DNA of 64,000 bases from Mycobacterium kubicae (GTDB taxonomy: Bacteria; Actinomycetota; Actinomycetes; Mycobacteriales; Mycobacteriaceae): NCBI RefSeq assembly GCF_015689175.1, contig NZ_CP065047.1:5518001-5582000 (forward strand). The letters run 5' to 3'. The notes under the pieces are model-generated. The model saw only the letters and a list, made by a program, of their open reading frames with translations. It was not told the origin of the DNA and ran no database searches. Each line of letters starts with the position of its first letter. Positions within the stretch are counted from its first letter, which is position 1. Of the stretch, positions 17,442-29,218 are shown in pieces. A program made the translations under genes and the position numbers.

Positions 17442-17861
17442 TTACCGCACGCCGATCCGGGGGTCGAGCAGTTCGCCTGCGTCGGCGGGAACGAACGCCG
17501 GATCGTGACCCAAGTCGACGGGCTTATTGTCGGCGTCGACGAACACAATGCGCGGCTGGTAGGCCCGGGCCTCGGCGTCTTCCATGGTGCCGTAAGCGAT
17601 CAGGATGACCAGGTCGCCAGGGTGAACGAGATGGGCGGCGGCGCCGTTGATTCCGATGACGCCGCTGCCGCGCTCACCGGTGATCGCGTACGTCACCAGC
17701 CGGGCACCGTTGTCGATGTCGACGATGGTCACCTGTTCGCCTTCGAGCAGATCAGCGGCTTCCATGAGGTCGGCGTCGATGGTGACCGATCCGACGTAGT
17801 GCAGGTCGGCTTGGGTGACGGTGGCGCGGTGGATCTTCGACTTCAGCATCGTCCGTAACAT
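17442..17861 (-). CDS. panD: Aspartate 1-decarboxylase proenzyme
   Basis: Makes beta-alanine from aspartate for pantothenate. The 139-residue proenzyme begins [17 protein letters not shown] and has the self-cleavage site Gly24-Ser25 (HYVGSVTID), which generates the pyruvoyl cofactor. Lys9 and the IAYGTM segment are also conserved. The ATG at 17861 shares its A with the panC stop (TGATG), and GGAGGA lies just upstream. PanD is the target of pyrazinoic acid; its C-terminal tail ([15 protein letters not shown]) is the segment where resistance mutations have been described in M. tuberculosis. Confidence 0.96.
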   Translation of the reverse strand: MLRTMLKSKIHRATVTQADLHYVGSVTIDADLMEAADLLEGEQVTIVDIDNGARLVTYAITGERGSGVIGINGAAAHLVHPGDLVILIAYGTMEDAEARAYQPRIVFVDADNKPVDLGHDPAFVPADAGELLDPRIGVR

Positions 17862-18787
17862 CAGTTCCTCCAAGGTGATTGAGGTTGTCCGTCCGGCCCA
17901 TGGGTGCCGGCGATATTTCCGATTTGAATCGACACGTTGTCCAGCAGTCGGGTGCCGCCCAGCCGGGCCGCGACCAGCAGCCGACCGGATCCGTTGTCGC
18001 GCAACGGGCCCAGCTCGACGTCGCGCAGCTCGAGGTAATCGACCACCAGTCCGGGTGTGGCGTCCAGCACCGAACGCGCGGCGTCAAGCGCCGCCCGCGG
18101 TCCGTCGGCGGCGGCGTGCGCACCTGCTGTCAGCGCCGCCGAAAGTGACACGGCAGCTTCGCGTTGCGCCGGATCGAGGTAGCGGTTGCGCGACGACATC
18201 GCCAACCCGTCGGCTTCCCGCACGGTCGGCACCCCGATCACCTGGACATCGACGTCCAAGTCGGCGACCATCTGCCGGATCAGCACCAGTTGCTGATAGT
18301 CCTTCTCGCCGAAGAACACCCGGTCCGGACGCACGATCTGCAGCAGTTTGAGCACGACGGTGAGCACTCCGGCGAAATGGCTCGGCCGCTGACCGCCTTC
18401 GAGTTCGGCCGCCAGCGGGCCGGGCTGCACGGTGGTGCGCAGCCCATTCGGGTACATCGCCGCGGCGGTGGGCGCGAACACGATGTCGACACCTGCCTCG
18501 CGCAGCTGCGCGAGATCCTCGCCCAGCGTGCGGGGGTAGGCGTCGAGGTCTTCGCCGGCACCGAACTGCAGCGGGTTGACGAAGATCGAGACGGCGACCA
18601 CCGCGCCGGGTGTCCTCTTGGCCGCGCGGACCAGGGCAAGGTGGCCCTCGTGCAGCGCTCCCATGGTGGGCACCAGCATCACCCGCCGCCCGGTGTGCCG
18701 CAGCGCGCGGCTGACGCCGGTGACGTCGCTGGGCAGCGAGTAGACGTTGAGCTCACCGGGGTGAAATTTGGGTTGCTGCGCTCTCAC
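17861..18787 (-). CDS. panC: Pantothenate synthetase
   Basis: ATP-dependent ligation of pantoate and beta-alanine. The 308-residue protein has the HIGH-like [10 protein letters not shown] near residue 40, [19 protein letters not shown], and the KMSKS-like MSSRNRYL. The GTG start overlaps the stop of the upstream DUF2520 gene (GTGA), and the stop overlaps panD, so the block is translationally coupled. Confidence 0.96.
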   Translation of the reverse strand: MRAQQPKFHPGELNVYSLPSDVTGVSRALRHTGRRVMLVPTMGALHEGHLALVRAAKRTPGAVVAVSIFVNPLQFGAGEDLDAYPRTLGEDLAQLREAGVDIVFAPTAAAMYPNGLRTTVQPGPLAAELEGGQRPSHFAGVLTVVLKLLQIVRPDRVFFGEKDYQQLVLIRQMVADLDVDVQVIGVPTVREADGLAMSSRNRYLDPAQREAAVSLSAALTAGAHAAADGPRAALDAARSVLDATPGLVVDYLELRDVELGPLRDNGSGRLLVAARLGGTRLLDNVSIQIGNIAGTHGPDGQPQSPWRN

Positions 18788-19695
18788 GGCGTGAGCACCT
18801 CGACGACGTCGTCGGGCGCGTGGGCGCGCTGGGCGGTGCGCAGTGCATTGACGCGGTATGCCTGCGCCAACTGCGGGTCGACCTGGGCGAGCGCGGCCAG
18901 ATGCCCGGCCACCGCGGCGGCGTCACCGCGGGCGACCGGACCGGTCAGTGCGGCCTGCCCCCGCTGCAGCGTGTTCTCCAGCGCGGCCCGGGCCAGGGGC
19001 CCGACGATGCGTTCGGCGATGCCGCCCGGTTGGTCTTCGACGAGTTGTTGGCCGAGCAGTTCGTTGCCGCGCAGGGCGGCCCGCAGCGCTTCGAGCGCGT
19101 CGGTGAGCACTGTGACCAGGTGATTGCCGGCGTGCGCCAGCGCGGCGTGGTAGAGGACGCGGGCGTCCTCGCGCACGCAGAACGGCTCCCCGCCCATCTC
19201 CAGCACCAGGGACTGCCCGATCGCATAACCCACGTCGTCAGCCGCGGTGATCCCGAAGCAGGTGTCCGGCAACCGGCTGATGTCCTCGTCGGACCCGGTG
19301 AAGGTCATCGCGGGATGAATGGCCAGTGGAATGCAGCTCTGCCCGGTCAGCGGTGCGAGGATACCGATTCCGTTGACCCCGGAGGTGTGCACCACGATGG
19401 TGCCCGGCCGCACCGCCTCGGTGGCGGCCAGACCGGACACCAGGCCGGCCAGTTCGCTGTCGGGAACGGCCAGCACCAGCAACTCTGCGCTGGCAGCGAC
19501 GTCCGGCACTGCCAGCACCGAGGTGTCGGGCAGCCGCCGCGCCGCTCGTTGCCGCGACGCGTGCGAGATGGCGCTACACGCCACCACCACGTGATCGGCG
19601 CGCTCCAGCGCCACACCCAGCGCGGTGCCGACCCGGCCGGCGGAGATGATCCCCACCTTGAGCCTGGCCGGGCGCAAACCGTCGAACTGCCCCAT
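18784..19695 (-). CDS. Rossmann-like/DUF2520 NAD(P)-binding protein of the pan cluster
   Basis: A 303-residue protein with an N-terminal Rossmann fold ([18 protein letters not shown]) and a C-terminal helical DUF2520 domain containing HPAMTFTG and [14 protein letters not shown]. The fold resembles 6-phosphogluconate dehydrogenase/ketopantoate reductase proteins. With its stop overlapping panC it may act in pantoate supply, but that is inference from position. The ATG at 19695 matches the M. tuberculosis Rv3603c N-terminus (M-QFDGLRP); an upstream in-frame start at 19737 would add 14 residues. Confidence 0.88.
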   Translation of the reverse strand: MGQFDGLRPARLKVGIISAGRVGTALGVALERADHVVVACSAISHASRQRAARRLPDTSVLAVPDVAASAELLVLAVPDSELAGLVSGLAATEAVRPGTIVVHTSGVNGIGILAPLTGQSCIPLAIHPAMTFTGSDEDISRLPDTCFGITAADDVGYAIGQSLVLEMGGEPFCVREDARVLYHAALAHAGNHLVTVLTDALEALRAALRGNELLGQQLVEDQPGGIAERIVGPLARAALENTLQRGQAALTGPVARGDAAAVAGHLAALAQVDPQLAQAYRVNALRTAQRAHAPDDVVEVLTP

Positions 19696-19793
19696 CGCAG
19701 ACGACCTCACAGGATTCTTCGTGCGTTCCAGTCCCATGTCTCGGGTACCGGACGGTCATTAAGACTCTAGTCGATTTGAACGGCGCGGCCCAG

Positions 19794-21194
19794 TTACCCG
19801 TCGCGGCGGCGGCGGCGACCACCACCGCTGGGCTGCACCTGCAGGCGGGCAAGCAGGTCGGCCACGGACTGACCACCGGTCGACGGGCCCAGCCCGTCCA
19901 CCGCTTCGGGGTCCTCGGCGATCGCCTCCGGGCTGCGGTGTCGCGGCGCCGGTTCCGGCGGTGGTGCGGGTGCCAGCCGCGGTGGCGGCGGGGCGGCGGG
20001 CTCGGGCGCCGGCGGTGGCGGCGGTGCAGTGCGCTCGGCGCCGATCAGGCTGCCGACGCCGTAGTCGCGGTATTCCGCGGAATGCCGGGACCGCGACCGC
20101 CGACCTGCCTCCCGGTAGGACTCGGGCAGTTCGATGCCGTTATCGATCTGCTCGTCCGGACCAGAGTGACGGTAGCGCCGGCGCCGGCCGGCCGGTTCAG
20201 CAGCGTCGGCGGCCGGAGCGACGGGCGCAGACGGCTCGGGCTCGGGCGGCTCGGCAGGCGGCGCGGGCTCGGCAGCCTCGGCAGGGGCCCAGTTGCTACC
20301 CGGCGCGCCCGGGGGCAGCCACTGACCCTCTGCGGCCACCGGTCGCCATTCCGCCCCGGTCGGCTGCGCCACGGAGACGGGCTGCATGGGCGGCGGCATG
20401 GGTTGCGGCCGCGGCGGCGCGGGCGCAGGTGGCGGCCGGTGCCGAGGCTCATACGATGGCTCGGGCTGGGACGGGCGGGCCTCCGGCGGAGGTGGCTCGT
20501 AAGGCGGACGCACGCGCTCCCCGGTGTGCTGCCTCCTGGGCGGCGGCTGTCTGGGCGGGGCAAAGACCGGGCCGTCGGTGACCGGCGGTACGCCCACCTC
20601 GGGCACGTCGATGATCGTCGTCTCTTCGGCGCGGCTGGGCGGGTTTACTTCGCGGTCTTCGCGAACCGACCGCACCCGGTCGCTGGACACCCAATCGGCG
20701 GCAGGGGTGTCGTTGTGCTGGGCGCCGTTTTGGGAAAGCGTCTCCAGCGCCGGCCGGTGTTCGAGGTCGGTGTCGAACAAAATCTCCAGGTTGGTGCGCA
20801 GCGCGGAGAGTTCGGCGCGCAGGGCCGCCACCTCGTCGGCGGCCGCCGCCCGCAACTCGGAGGCGAGTTCGCGGCGAAGCTGCGATTCCACGGTCAGTTC
20901 GTACTCGCGCCGGGCGGAGATCTCGCGATCCAGCTGAAGGTCGTAGACCAGCTTCATGTCGCGAGCCCGAGCCTGTTCGGCGTCGGCTTGGCGGCGGTAC
21001 AGCACGGAGACGAAGGCGCCGGCCACCGCGGCCCACAGGGCCAGGATCACAGCGAGCTTGAGCAGTTCCACGCGATTGGTGAAAACCAGAGCGGAGCTGG
21101 CCCCGATTGCCAGGACCAGCAACGTCGTCAGCAGCACCCAACCCGGCCTGCGGCCGCCGCGCCGAACCCGGGCGCCGCGGGACAGAACGGTCAT
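19794..21194 (-). CDS. DUF6779-type membrane protein with long Pro/Arg-rich tail
   Basis: A 466-residue Rv3604c-type protein of unknown function. Two membrane helices follow the basic N-terminus (about 18-36 and 46-64). A predicted coiled-coil segment rich in RE and LR (about 68-150; QLDREISARREYELTVE) is then followed by a long low-complexity tail of Pro, Ala and Arg to the C-terminus. It sits between the folate and pantothenate genes. The proline-rich tail, longer here than the roughly 397 residues I recall for M. tuberculosis, suggests a cytoplasmic scaffold, but no partner is known. Confidence 0.85.
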   Translation of the reverse strand: MTVLSRGARVRRGGRRPGWVLLTTLLVLAIGASSALVFTNRVELLKLAVILALWAAVAGAFVSVLYRRQADAEQARARDMKLVYDLQLDREISARREYELTVESQLRRELASELRAAAADEVAALRAELSALRTNLEILFDTDLEHRPALETLSQNGAQHNDTPAADWVSSDRVRSVREDREVNPPSRAEETTIIDVPEVGVPPVTDGPVFAPPRQPPPRRQHTGERVRPPYEPPPPEARPSQPEPSYEPRHRPPPAPAPPRPQPMPPPMQPVSVAQPTGAEWRPVAAEGQWLPPGAPGSNWAPAEAAEPAPPAEPPEPEPSAPVAPAADAAEPAGRRRRYRHSGPDEQIDNGIELPESYREAGRRSRSRHSAEYRDYGVGSLIGAERTAPPPPPAPEPAAPPPPRLAPAPPPEPAPRHRSPEAIAEDPEAVDGLGPSTGGQSVADLLARLQVQPSGGGRRRRRDG

Positions 21195-21270
21195 GGCCTG
21201 ACTGTACCGGGCGAGGTCAGTGCGCGTGTCGCGCCGGTCCGGCGATTCTCACACCGAATTGCGAGCTGGG

Positions 21271-21747
21271 TCAGCCTTCCGCACCCTCGCCGTTTTCGGT
21301 CGGATCCTGCGGAGATTTGCAGCAATGCTGCAGCCACAGCGCCGCGACGACCAGAGCCAGGGCACTGACGGCCGCCACCACCGTGCCGGTGGTGTCCTCG
21401 GCGACGGCCCGCTGCCAGGACCGCCGCGGCAGGAAGTACACCAGCACCCCCAGCCACCAACCCAAGACCAGCGCCCCCACCCAGGCCGAGGCCTTGGCGA
21501 TCATGACGCTCTGCGCGACGGCCAGCGGATGCAGCCAGCCGGGCGCATCGCCGATTTCGCCTTCGTTGATCTTGCCCCGCACATACCGCCCCCAGAGCAC
21601 CTCGGCGATCCCGACGGCCAGCAGCGACACCCCGGTCCACACGGTGATCGGCGGGAAGTAGCGGTAGAGCACCGCGATGAGCAGATAGCCGATCACCGCC
21701 GCACCGATCACCGCGGCGGTCAGGTCCCGTTTGCGGGTGGGTCCCAT
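21271..21747 (-). CDS. DUF3180 membrane protein
   Basis: A 158-residue integral membrane protein (Rv3605c type) of unknown function. Four hydrophobic segments are visible: AAVIGAAVIGYLLIAVLY, a second around ITVWTGVSLLAVGIAEVLW, a third around AWVGALVLGWWLGVLVYF, and a last VVAAVSALALVVAALWL. The ATG at 21747 shares its A with the folK stop (TGATG), so it is coupled to the folate genes, a linkage conserved in actinobacteria. A possible link to folate metabolism or transport is unproven. Confidence 0.88.
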   Translation of the reverse strand: MGPTRKRDLTAAVIGAAVIGYLLIAVLYRYFPPITVWTGVSLLAVGIAEVLWGRYVRGKINEGEIGDAPGWLHPLAVAQSVMIAKASAWVGALVLGWWLGVLVYFLPRRSWQRAVAEDTTGTVVAAVSALALVVAALWLQHCCKSPQDPTENGEGAEG

Positions 21748-22274
21748 CAGCGGGGCGTTCTGCTGGTGTGCAGTTGCGCGAACCGCCGTACCCCGGCCCG
21801 CTCGGACGGATCCAGTTCGTCCAGCAGGGCGTCGACCGACCGGCGCCGGCCGTCGACGGTCAGCTCGGCGTGCGGGTCGACGTCGAGCCAGGGAATCAGC
21901 ACGAACGCGCGCTGGTGGGCCCGCGGGTGCGGCAGTGTCAGGTCGCTGTCGTCGATCACCACCTCTTGCGCACCGGCGCAACCGGCGATCAGGTCGACGT
22001 CGAGAGTGCGTGGACCCCAATGTGTTTCGCGCACCCGGTCGGCTGCCCGCTCGAGTTCACGAGCACGACGCAGCCAGTCGTGGGCGTCGCGGCCGGCGTC
22101 GTCTGCGATCAGCACGGCGTTGAGGAACGGGCCCTGCGCCACACCACCCCACGGATCGGTCTCGTACACCGGTGACACCGCACGCACCGCCTCGCCAAGC
22201 GCGTCGACCACCGATTGCAGGTGGGCCATGCGGTCGCCGAGGTTGGAGCCGATGGACAACACCATTCGGGTCAT
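21747..22274 (-). CDS. folK: HPPK, 6-hydroxymethyl-7,8-dihydropterin pyrophosphokinase
   Basis: Transfers pyrophosphate from ATP to the pterin in folate synthesis. The 175-residue protein shows [10 protein letters not shown] at the N-terminus and the family signature [10 protein letters not shown], followed by [15 protein letters not shown]. The ATG at 22274 overlaps the folB stop by 4 bp (ATGA). Confidence 0.95.
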   Translation of the reverse strand: MTRMVLSIGSNLGDRMAHLQSVVDALGEAVRAVSPVYETDPWGGVAQGPFLNAVLIADDAGRDAHDWLRRARELERAADRVRETHWGPRTLDVDLIAGCAGAQEVVIDDSDLTLPHPRAHQRAFVLIPWLDVDPHAELTVDGRRRSVDALLDELDPSERAGVRRFAQLHTSRTPR

Positions 22275-22672
22275 ACCGCCCCGCCTGCCGGCACCACCGA
22301 TCCGCGCCCGCCGCGCCGCGACCGCCGCACCACCACCGCGACGTCGGCGAACTGTTGGGGAATGGGCGCTTGCGGCTTGTGCACCACGACTTCCACGGCA
22401 TGCACCCGCTGATCTCCCATGACCTGATCGGCGATGGCACCCCCGACCGCCTCGATCAACTTCCGGGGCGGCCCGGCGACGATGTCGGTGGCCAGCTGGG
22501 CCAAGGCGCCGTAGTCGTAGGTGTCGGCCAGCTCGTCACTGGCGGCGGCCTGCGCAAGATCGATCCAGACCGTGACGTCGATGACGAATTGCTGCCCGTT
22601 GACCCGTTCGTGGTCGAAGACGCCGTGCCGGCCGTGCACTGTCAAGCCGCGCAATTCGATTCGGTCGGCCAT
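22271..22672 (-). CDS. folB: Dihydroneopterin aldolase
   Basis: Converts dihydroneopterin to hydroxymethyl-dihydropterin plus glycolaldehyde. The 133-residue protein begins [21 protein letters not shown], with the active-site Glu22, and has the catalytic Lys in [10 protein letters not shown] short Arg/Gly-rich tail ends the protein. Coupled to folK by ATGA; 4 bp after folP1 ends. Confidence 0.95.
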   Translation of the reverse strand: MADRIELRGLTVHGRHGVFDHERVNGQQFVIDVTVWIDLAQAAASDELADTYDYGALAQLATDIVAGPPRKLIEAVGGAIADQVMGDQRVHAVEVVVHKPQAPIPQQFADVAVVVRRSRRGGRGSVVPAGGAV

Positions 22673-22676
22673 CGCG

Positions 22677-23507
22677 CTACGTCGTCTCCGTTCGGTTCCA
22701 GGCCGCGACGACCTTCAGCGCGTCGACCGAGGCCCGCACGTCGTGCACCCGCACGCCCCAGGCTCCGTGCAAGGCGGCCAGCGCCGAGATCACCGCCGTC
22801 GCCGTCTCGCGACCGTCCGGTGGTCGCGGTGTGCCGTCCGGCCTGGCCAGCAAGGTACCGAGGAACCGTTTACGGGACGCGCCCAGCAACACCGGGACCC
22901 CGGTGGCGACCAGTTCGGGCAACGCGTGCAGCAGGGCCCAATTGTGTTGGCCTGTCTTGGCGAAACCCAGACCCGGATCGATGACGAGCTTGGCCGGGTC
23001 GACGCCGGCGGCCACCGCGTCGTCGACGCTGTCGAGCAACTCGGCGCGCACGTCGGCCACCACGTCGGTGTAGTCCGGGACCTGGTGCGGCCGGTCCGCC
23101 GACACCGGCCGCCAGTGCATCAACACCCACGGCACACCGGCCTCGGCCACCAGCGGCGCCATCGCGGGATCGGCCCGCCCGCCGGATACGTCGTTGACCA
23201 GCTGCGCGCCGCTCTCCAATGCCGCTCGCGCGACACCGGCGTGCATGGTGTCGATGCTGACGGTAATCCCTTGCGCCGCAAGCTCCTTGACGACCGGTAC
23301 GACGCGGGAGGCTTCCAGCTCGGCGTCCACCCGCGTGGCGCCGGGCCGCGTCGACTCTCCCCCGACGTCCACAATGTCTGCGCCTTCGGCGGCCAATGCG
23401 AGACCGTGGGCAACGGCGCTGTCCGCATCGAGGTAACGGCCGCCATCGGAAAACGAGTCGTCGGTGACGTTGAGAACCCCCATAACCTGCACGGGCGCCA
23501 GGCTCAC
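22677..23507 (-). CDS. folP1: Dihydropteroate synthase
   Basis: Joins pABA to the pterin pyrophosphate; the sulfonamide and dapsone target. The 276-residue TIM-barrel protein has [16 protein letters not shown] at the N-terminus, the pterin-pyrophosphate motif GGESTRPGA, the DPGLGFAKT loop and GASRKRFLG. The GTG start at 23507 overlaps the folE stop (GTGA). This is the functional FolP1, since the substrate loops are intact. Confidence 0.96.
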   Translation of the reverse strand: MSLAPVQVMGVLNVTDDSFSDGGRYLDADSAVAHGLALAAEGADIVDVGGESTRPGATRVDAELEASRVVPVVKELAAQGITVSIDTMHAGVARAALESGAQLVNDVSGGRADPAMAPLVAEAGVPWVLMHWRPVSADRPHQVPDYTDVVADVRAELLDSVDDAVAAGVDPAKLVIDPGLGFAKTGQHNWALLHALPELVATGVPVLLGASRKRFLGTLLARPDGTPRPPDGRETATAVISALAALHGAWGVRVHDVRASVDALKVVAAWNRTETT

Positions 23508-24112
23508 TTGCGCAGGATGAGGTCCAGCGCTTCGGCTCGAGAAGCGGAATCCCGTTGCAACTGACCGCGCACCGCCGATGTGGTGGTCAAAGCACCCGGC
23601 TTACGCACGCCGCGCATCGCCATGCACAGATGCTCGGCTTCGATGATGACGATCACCCCACGCGGTTCCAGCTTTTTCATCAACGCGTCGGCGATCTGGC
23701 TGGTCAGCCGTTCCTGGACCTGGGGCCGCTTGGCGTAAAGATCAACCAGCCGAGCGATTTTCGACAGTCCGGTGACCCTGCCGTCGGCGTTGGGAATGTA
23801 GCCGACATGGGCCACGCCGTGGAAGGACACCAAGTGGTGTTCGCAGGTGGAGAACATCGGGATGTCTTTGACGATGACCATTTCGTTGTGGTCCTCGTCG
23901 AACATCGCGTTAAGGACCGACTCCGGGTCGGTGTAGAGACCGGCGAATATCTCGCGGTAGGCCCGCGCGACGCGAGCCGGGGTGTCGCGCAGCCCATTGC
24001 GGTCCGGGTCCTCGCCGATGGCGTAGAGCAATTCGCGGACGGCTGCCTCGGCTCGTGGCTGGTCGAATACCCGCGCCCGTGTCGTTGCGTCGCGAGATTC
24101 CACCTGCGTCAT
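23504..24112 (-). CDS. folE: GTP cyclohydrolase I
   Basis: Commits GTP to folate by forming dihydroneopterin triphosphate. The 202-residue protein has the zinc-binding [29 protein letters not shown] and [16 protein letters not shown]. The ATG at 24112 gives the recalled M. tuberculosis length; an open frame continuing upstream overlaps ftsH in another frame and is not coding. It lies 14 bp downstream of ftsH. Confidence 0.96.
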   Translation of the reverse strand: MTQVESRDATTRARVFDQPRAEAAVRELLYAIGEDPDRNGLRDTPARVARAYREIFAGLYTDPESVLNAMFDEDHNEMVIVKDIPMFSTCEHHLVSFHGVAHVGYIPNADGRVTGLSKIARLVDLYAKRPQVQERLTSQIADALMKKLEPRGVIVIIEAEHLCMAMRGVRKPGALTTTSAVRGQLQRDSASRAEALDLILRK

Positions 24113-24126
24113 GAAGTCTCCGTTCG

Positions 24127-26358
<2,232 letters not shown>

Positions 26359-26430
26359 CAATCATCGGCCGTACCGGCCATGTCCTTCCCGATACACGCA
26401 GCTGCAAAAGTCCAGGCTACCGCGCACTGG

Positions 26431-26526
26431 CGATCGCAAGCTCCGGTATGGCGGAGCGCAGCGGGTCGCCAGATCCTGCCCTACCGATCGCAAGCTCCGG
26501 TATGGCGGAGCGCAGCGGGTCGCCAG
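26431..26526. repeat. 42-bp direct repeat, two copies 12 bp apart
   Basis: Identical 42-bp copies lie at 26431-26472 and 26485-26526, beginning CGATCGCAAGCTCCGGTATG and ending GCGGGTCGCCAG, a 54-bp period. Each copy contains the small inverted repeat GCTCCG-GTATGG-CGGAGC. The pair fills the intergenic space upstream of ftsH and makes a spurious minus-strand frame. It resembles a mycobacterial interspersed repeat, but I could not match it to a named class. Confidence 0.85.
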
Positions 26527-26587
26527 CATCTCACCTAAGCAACGTGCGGAAGTTCCCAATGTGTCACCGGATCGGCTAACCGGCCGG

Positions 26588-27004
26588 CTATTCGTAGTAC
26601 CGAGCCTCGACCACGTTGCCGTCGGGATCGGCGAAGTAGTAGCCCTGCGGCGCCCAGCCCCGTGCCCCGAAGGAGTTGTTCAGCCGGGCGCTGGTGTCCA
26701 CGCCCTCATCGCGCAACCGCTGGTCGAGGGCGTCGTACTCCTCCTTCGACATGGCCAGGCACACGTGGTTGACCGGATGGCCGGCACTGTTTTCGACCTT
26801 TGTCATGGCTTCGGTGAAGCCAGCGCCTTCGGCGGCCATCAAATCGATGATGGAGTCCTCGCTGACTCGCACGCTTGGAAAGGGGGCCTCGCCGGCTCGG
26901 TATTCGTCGAAGCGCACCGGGGCAAGCCCGACGACGCGGGTATAGAAGTCCATGGATGCCTGCGGGTTCTTCGTCCACAGCACGACATGATCCAGACGCC
27001 TCAT
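26588..27004 (-). CDS. VOC/glyoxalase-superfamily protein
   Basis: A 138-residue protein of the vicinal-oxygen-chelate fold, with two beta-alpha-beta-beta-beta modules. The N-terminal MRRLDHVVLWTKN supplies a likely metal His, NHVCLAM a second, and YFADPDGNVVEARYYE is the typical terminal strand. Substrate unknown; such proteins include dioxygenases, glyoxalases and antibiotic-binding proteins. The ATG at 27004 is used because the upstream start would be a TTG. It is divergent from ephA and occupies the place where M. tuberculosis carries espA-espC-espD. Confidence 0.85.
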   Translation of the reverse strand: MRRLDHVVLWTKNPQASMDFYTRVVGLAPVRFDEYRAGEAPFPSVRVSEDSIIDLMAAEGAGFTEAMTKVENSAGHPVNHVCLAMSKEEYDALDQRLRDEGVDTSARLNNSFGARGWAPQGYYFADPDGNVVEARYYE

Positions 27005-27065
27005 GGTGCACAAAACTACTCGCGAGGCCCTTCTCAGTCAGAAGCCCTTGTGCTTTGGTGAGACG

Positions 27066-28031
27066 GTGCTGCAATCTACCGAACGGTTAGTCGAGACCAA
27101 CGGCGTCCAACTGCGGGTGATCGAGGCCGGCGACCGCGGGGCACCGGTGGTGATCCTGGCCCACGGCTTTCCCGAACTCGCCTACTCCTGGCGCCACCAG
27201 ATACCCGTGCTGGCCGAGGCCGGCTATCACGTGCTGGCGCCCGATCAGCGGGGCTACGGCGGCTCGTCGCAGCCCGAGGCGATCGAGGCCTACGACATTC
27301 ACCAGCTGACCGGTGACTTGGTGGGGCTGCTCGACGATGTGGGCGCCGAGCGCGCGGTATGGGTGGGACACGACTGGGGTGCCGTCGTGGTGTGGAACGC
27401 GCCGTTACTCCACCCCGACCGGGTGGCCGGCGTCGCCGCGATGAGTGTGCCGGTGTTGCCGCGGGCGAAGGTGGCGCCGACCCAGGCCTTCCGAAAGGTG
27501 TTCGGGGAGAACTTCTTCTACATTCTGTACTTCCAGGAACCGGGTGTGGCCGATGCCGAACTCAACGCGGACCCAGCCCGCGTATTGCGCCGGATGATCG
27601 GGAGCTTGCGGTCACCCGATGACCACGAGGCGGCCCTGCGACTGGTGGCGCCCGGCCCCGAGGGTTTCGTCGACCGGTTGCCGGAACCCGAGCGGCTGCC
27701 GGACTGGATCAGGCAGGACGAACTCGACTACTACATCAGCGAATTCACCCGCACCGGATTCACCGGCGGCCTGAATTGGTATCGCAATTTCGACCGCAAC
27801 TGGGAGACCACGGCCCACCTGGACGGAGCCACCATCTCGGTGCCCTCGCTGTTCATCGGCGGCACAGCCGATCCCGTGCTGTCGTTCACCCGCAGCGACC
27901 GCGCCGCAGAAGTGATCACGGGCCCGTATCGCGAGGTCATGATCGACGGTGCCGGGCACTGGCTGCAGCAGGAACGACCCGACGAGGTGAACACCACTCT
28001 GCTCGAGTTTCTCCAAGGAGTTGACTGGTGA
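27066..28031 (+). CDS. ephA: Epoxide hydrolase EphA
   Basis: Alpha/beta-hydrolase that opens epoxides, probably in lipid detoxification. The 321-residue protein has the oxyanion motif HGFPELAYSW (from residue 33), the nucleophile Asp103 in GHDWGAVVVW, a lid with Tyr residues, and the terminal His in DGAGHWLQQERP. The GTG at 27066 gives an N-terminus LQSTERLVETNGVQL and the recalled family length; an upstream frame overlaps the VOC promoter. It is the first of three genes joined by overlapping stops and starts. Confidence 0.93.
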   Translation: MLQSTERLVETNGVQLRVIEAGDRGAPVVILAHGFPELAYSWRHQIPVLAEAGYHVLAPDQRGYGGSSQPEAIEAYDIHQLTGDLVGLLDDVGAERAVWVGHDWGAVVVWNAPLLHPDRVAGVAAMSVPVLPRAKVAPTQAFRKVFGENFFYILYFQEPGVADAELNADPARVLRRMIGSLRSPDDHEAALRLVAPGPEGFVDRLPEPERLPDWIRQDELDYYISEFTRTGFTGGLNWYRNFDRNWETTAHLDGATISVPSLFIGGTADPVLSFTRSDRAAEVITGPYREVMIDGAGHWLQQERPDEVNTTLLEFLQGVDW

Positions 28032-29218
28032 TGAGCGCCCCCATGCGGTTCGGCGTTTTCATCACGCCGTTTCACCCGACCGGCCAATCTCCCACCGTCG
28101 CACTGGAATACGACATGGAGCGGGTGGTCGCGCTGGACCGCCTCGGCTTTGATGAAGCGTGGTTCGGCGAGCACCACTCCGGCGGATACGAGTTGATCGC
28201 CTGTCCGGAAGTGTTCATCGCCGCCGCCGCCGAGCGGACCAAGCACATTCGGTTGGGTACCGGCGTGGTGTCGCTGCCCTACCACCATCCCCTGATGGTG
28301 GCCGATCGCTGGGTGCTGCTGGACCATTTGACCCGCGGCCGGGTGATGTTCGGCACCGGCCCCGGCGCGTTGCCATCCGACGCCTACATGATGGGTATCG
28401 ATCCGATGGAGCAACGGCGGATGATGCAGGAGTCGCTCGAGGCGATTCTCGCGCTGTTTCGCGCGGCACCGGATGAACGCATCAACCGTGACTCCGAGTG
28501 GTTCACGCTGCGTGACGCGCAGTTGCACATCCGCCCGTACACCTGGCCTTATCCTGAGATCTCCACGGCCGCAATGATTTCTCCGTCCGGTCCGCGCCTG
28601 GCGGGCGCGCTGGGCACGTCGTTGTTGTCGCTGTCGATGTCTGTGCCGGGCGGTTATGCCGCGCTGGAGAACACCTGGGAGGTGGTGTGCGAGCAGGCCG
28701 AGAAGGTGGGCCGTGCCGAACCGCAACGCAGCGACTGGCGCGTGTTGAGCATCATGCATCTTGCGGACACCCGCGACCAGGCCATCGAGGATTGCACCTA
28801 CGGGCTGCTGGATTTCGCCAAGTATTTCGGGGCGGCCGGCTTCGTTCCGCTCGCCAATACCGTCGAAGGGGCGCAGTCGCCGCGCGAGTTCGTCGAAGAC
28901 TATGCGGCCAAGGGCAACTGCTGCATCGGAACCCCTGACGACGCCATCGCGCATATCGAAGACTTGCTGAACCGGTCGGGCGGCTTCGGAACACTGCTAC
29001 TGCTGGGCCATGACTGGGCTTCACCACAGGCGACCTTCCACTCCTATGACTTGTTCGCCCGCAAGGTGATTCCGTACTTCAAGGGTCAGCTGGACGCGGC
29101 GCGGGCATCACACGAGTGGGCCAAGGGCAAACGCGAAGAACTGATCGGCCGCGCCGGGCAGGCCATCGTCCAAGCGATCACCGAGCATGTCTCCGAGCAC
29201 GATCGGGAGAGCAGCTGA
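28031..29218 (+). CDS. LLM-class flavin-dependent monooxygenase
   Basis: A 395-residue luciferase-like monooxygenase (Rv3618 type), using FMNH2 or F420H2 from a partner reductase. The TIM-barrel begins MRFGVFITPFHPTG, with WFGEHHSGGYELIACPEVFIAAAAERT, RLGTGVVSLPYHHPLMVADRW and the GTGPGALPSDAYMMG loop. The ATG at 28031 shares its A with the ephA stop (TGATG); a GTG one codon upstream is also possible. The C-terminus ends just before the dehydrogenase ATG, again TGATG. Substrate unknown; the neighbours suggest oxidation of a hydrophobic or epoxidised compound. Confidence 0.93.
   Translation: MSAPMRFGVFITPFHPTGQSPTVALEYDMERVVALDRLGFDEAWFGEHHSGGYELIACPEVFIAAAAERTKHIRLGTGVVSLPYHHPLMVADRWVLLDHLTRGRVMFGTGPGALPSDAYMMGIDPMEQRRMMQESLEAILALFRAAPDERINRDSEWFTLRDAQLHIRPYTWPYPEISTAAMISPSGPRLAGALGTSLLSLSMSVPGGYAALENTWEVVCEQAEKVGRAEPQRSDWRVLSIMHLADTRDQAIEDCTYGLLDFAKYFGAAGFVPLANTVEGAQSPREFVEDYAAKGNCCIGTPDDAIAHIEDLLNRSGGFGTLLLLGHDWASPQATFHSYDLFARKVIPYFKGQLDAARASHEWAKGKREELIGRAGQAIVQAITEHVSEHDRESS

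Noticed and set aside
26362..26559. A 65-codon minus-strand frame upstream of ftsH
   Set aside because: Most of it is made by the two 42-bp repeat copies (ATRCAPPYRSLRS twice), with no ribosome site.
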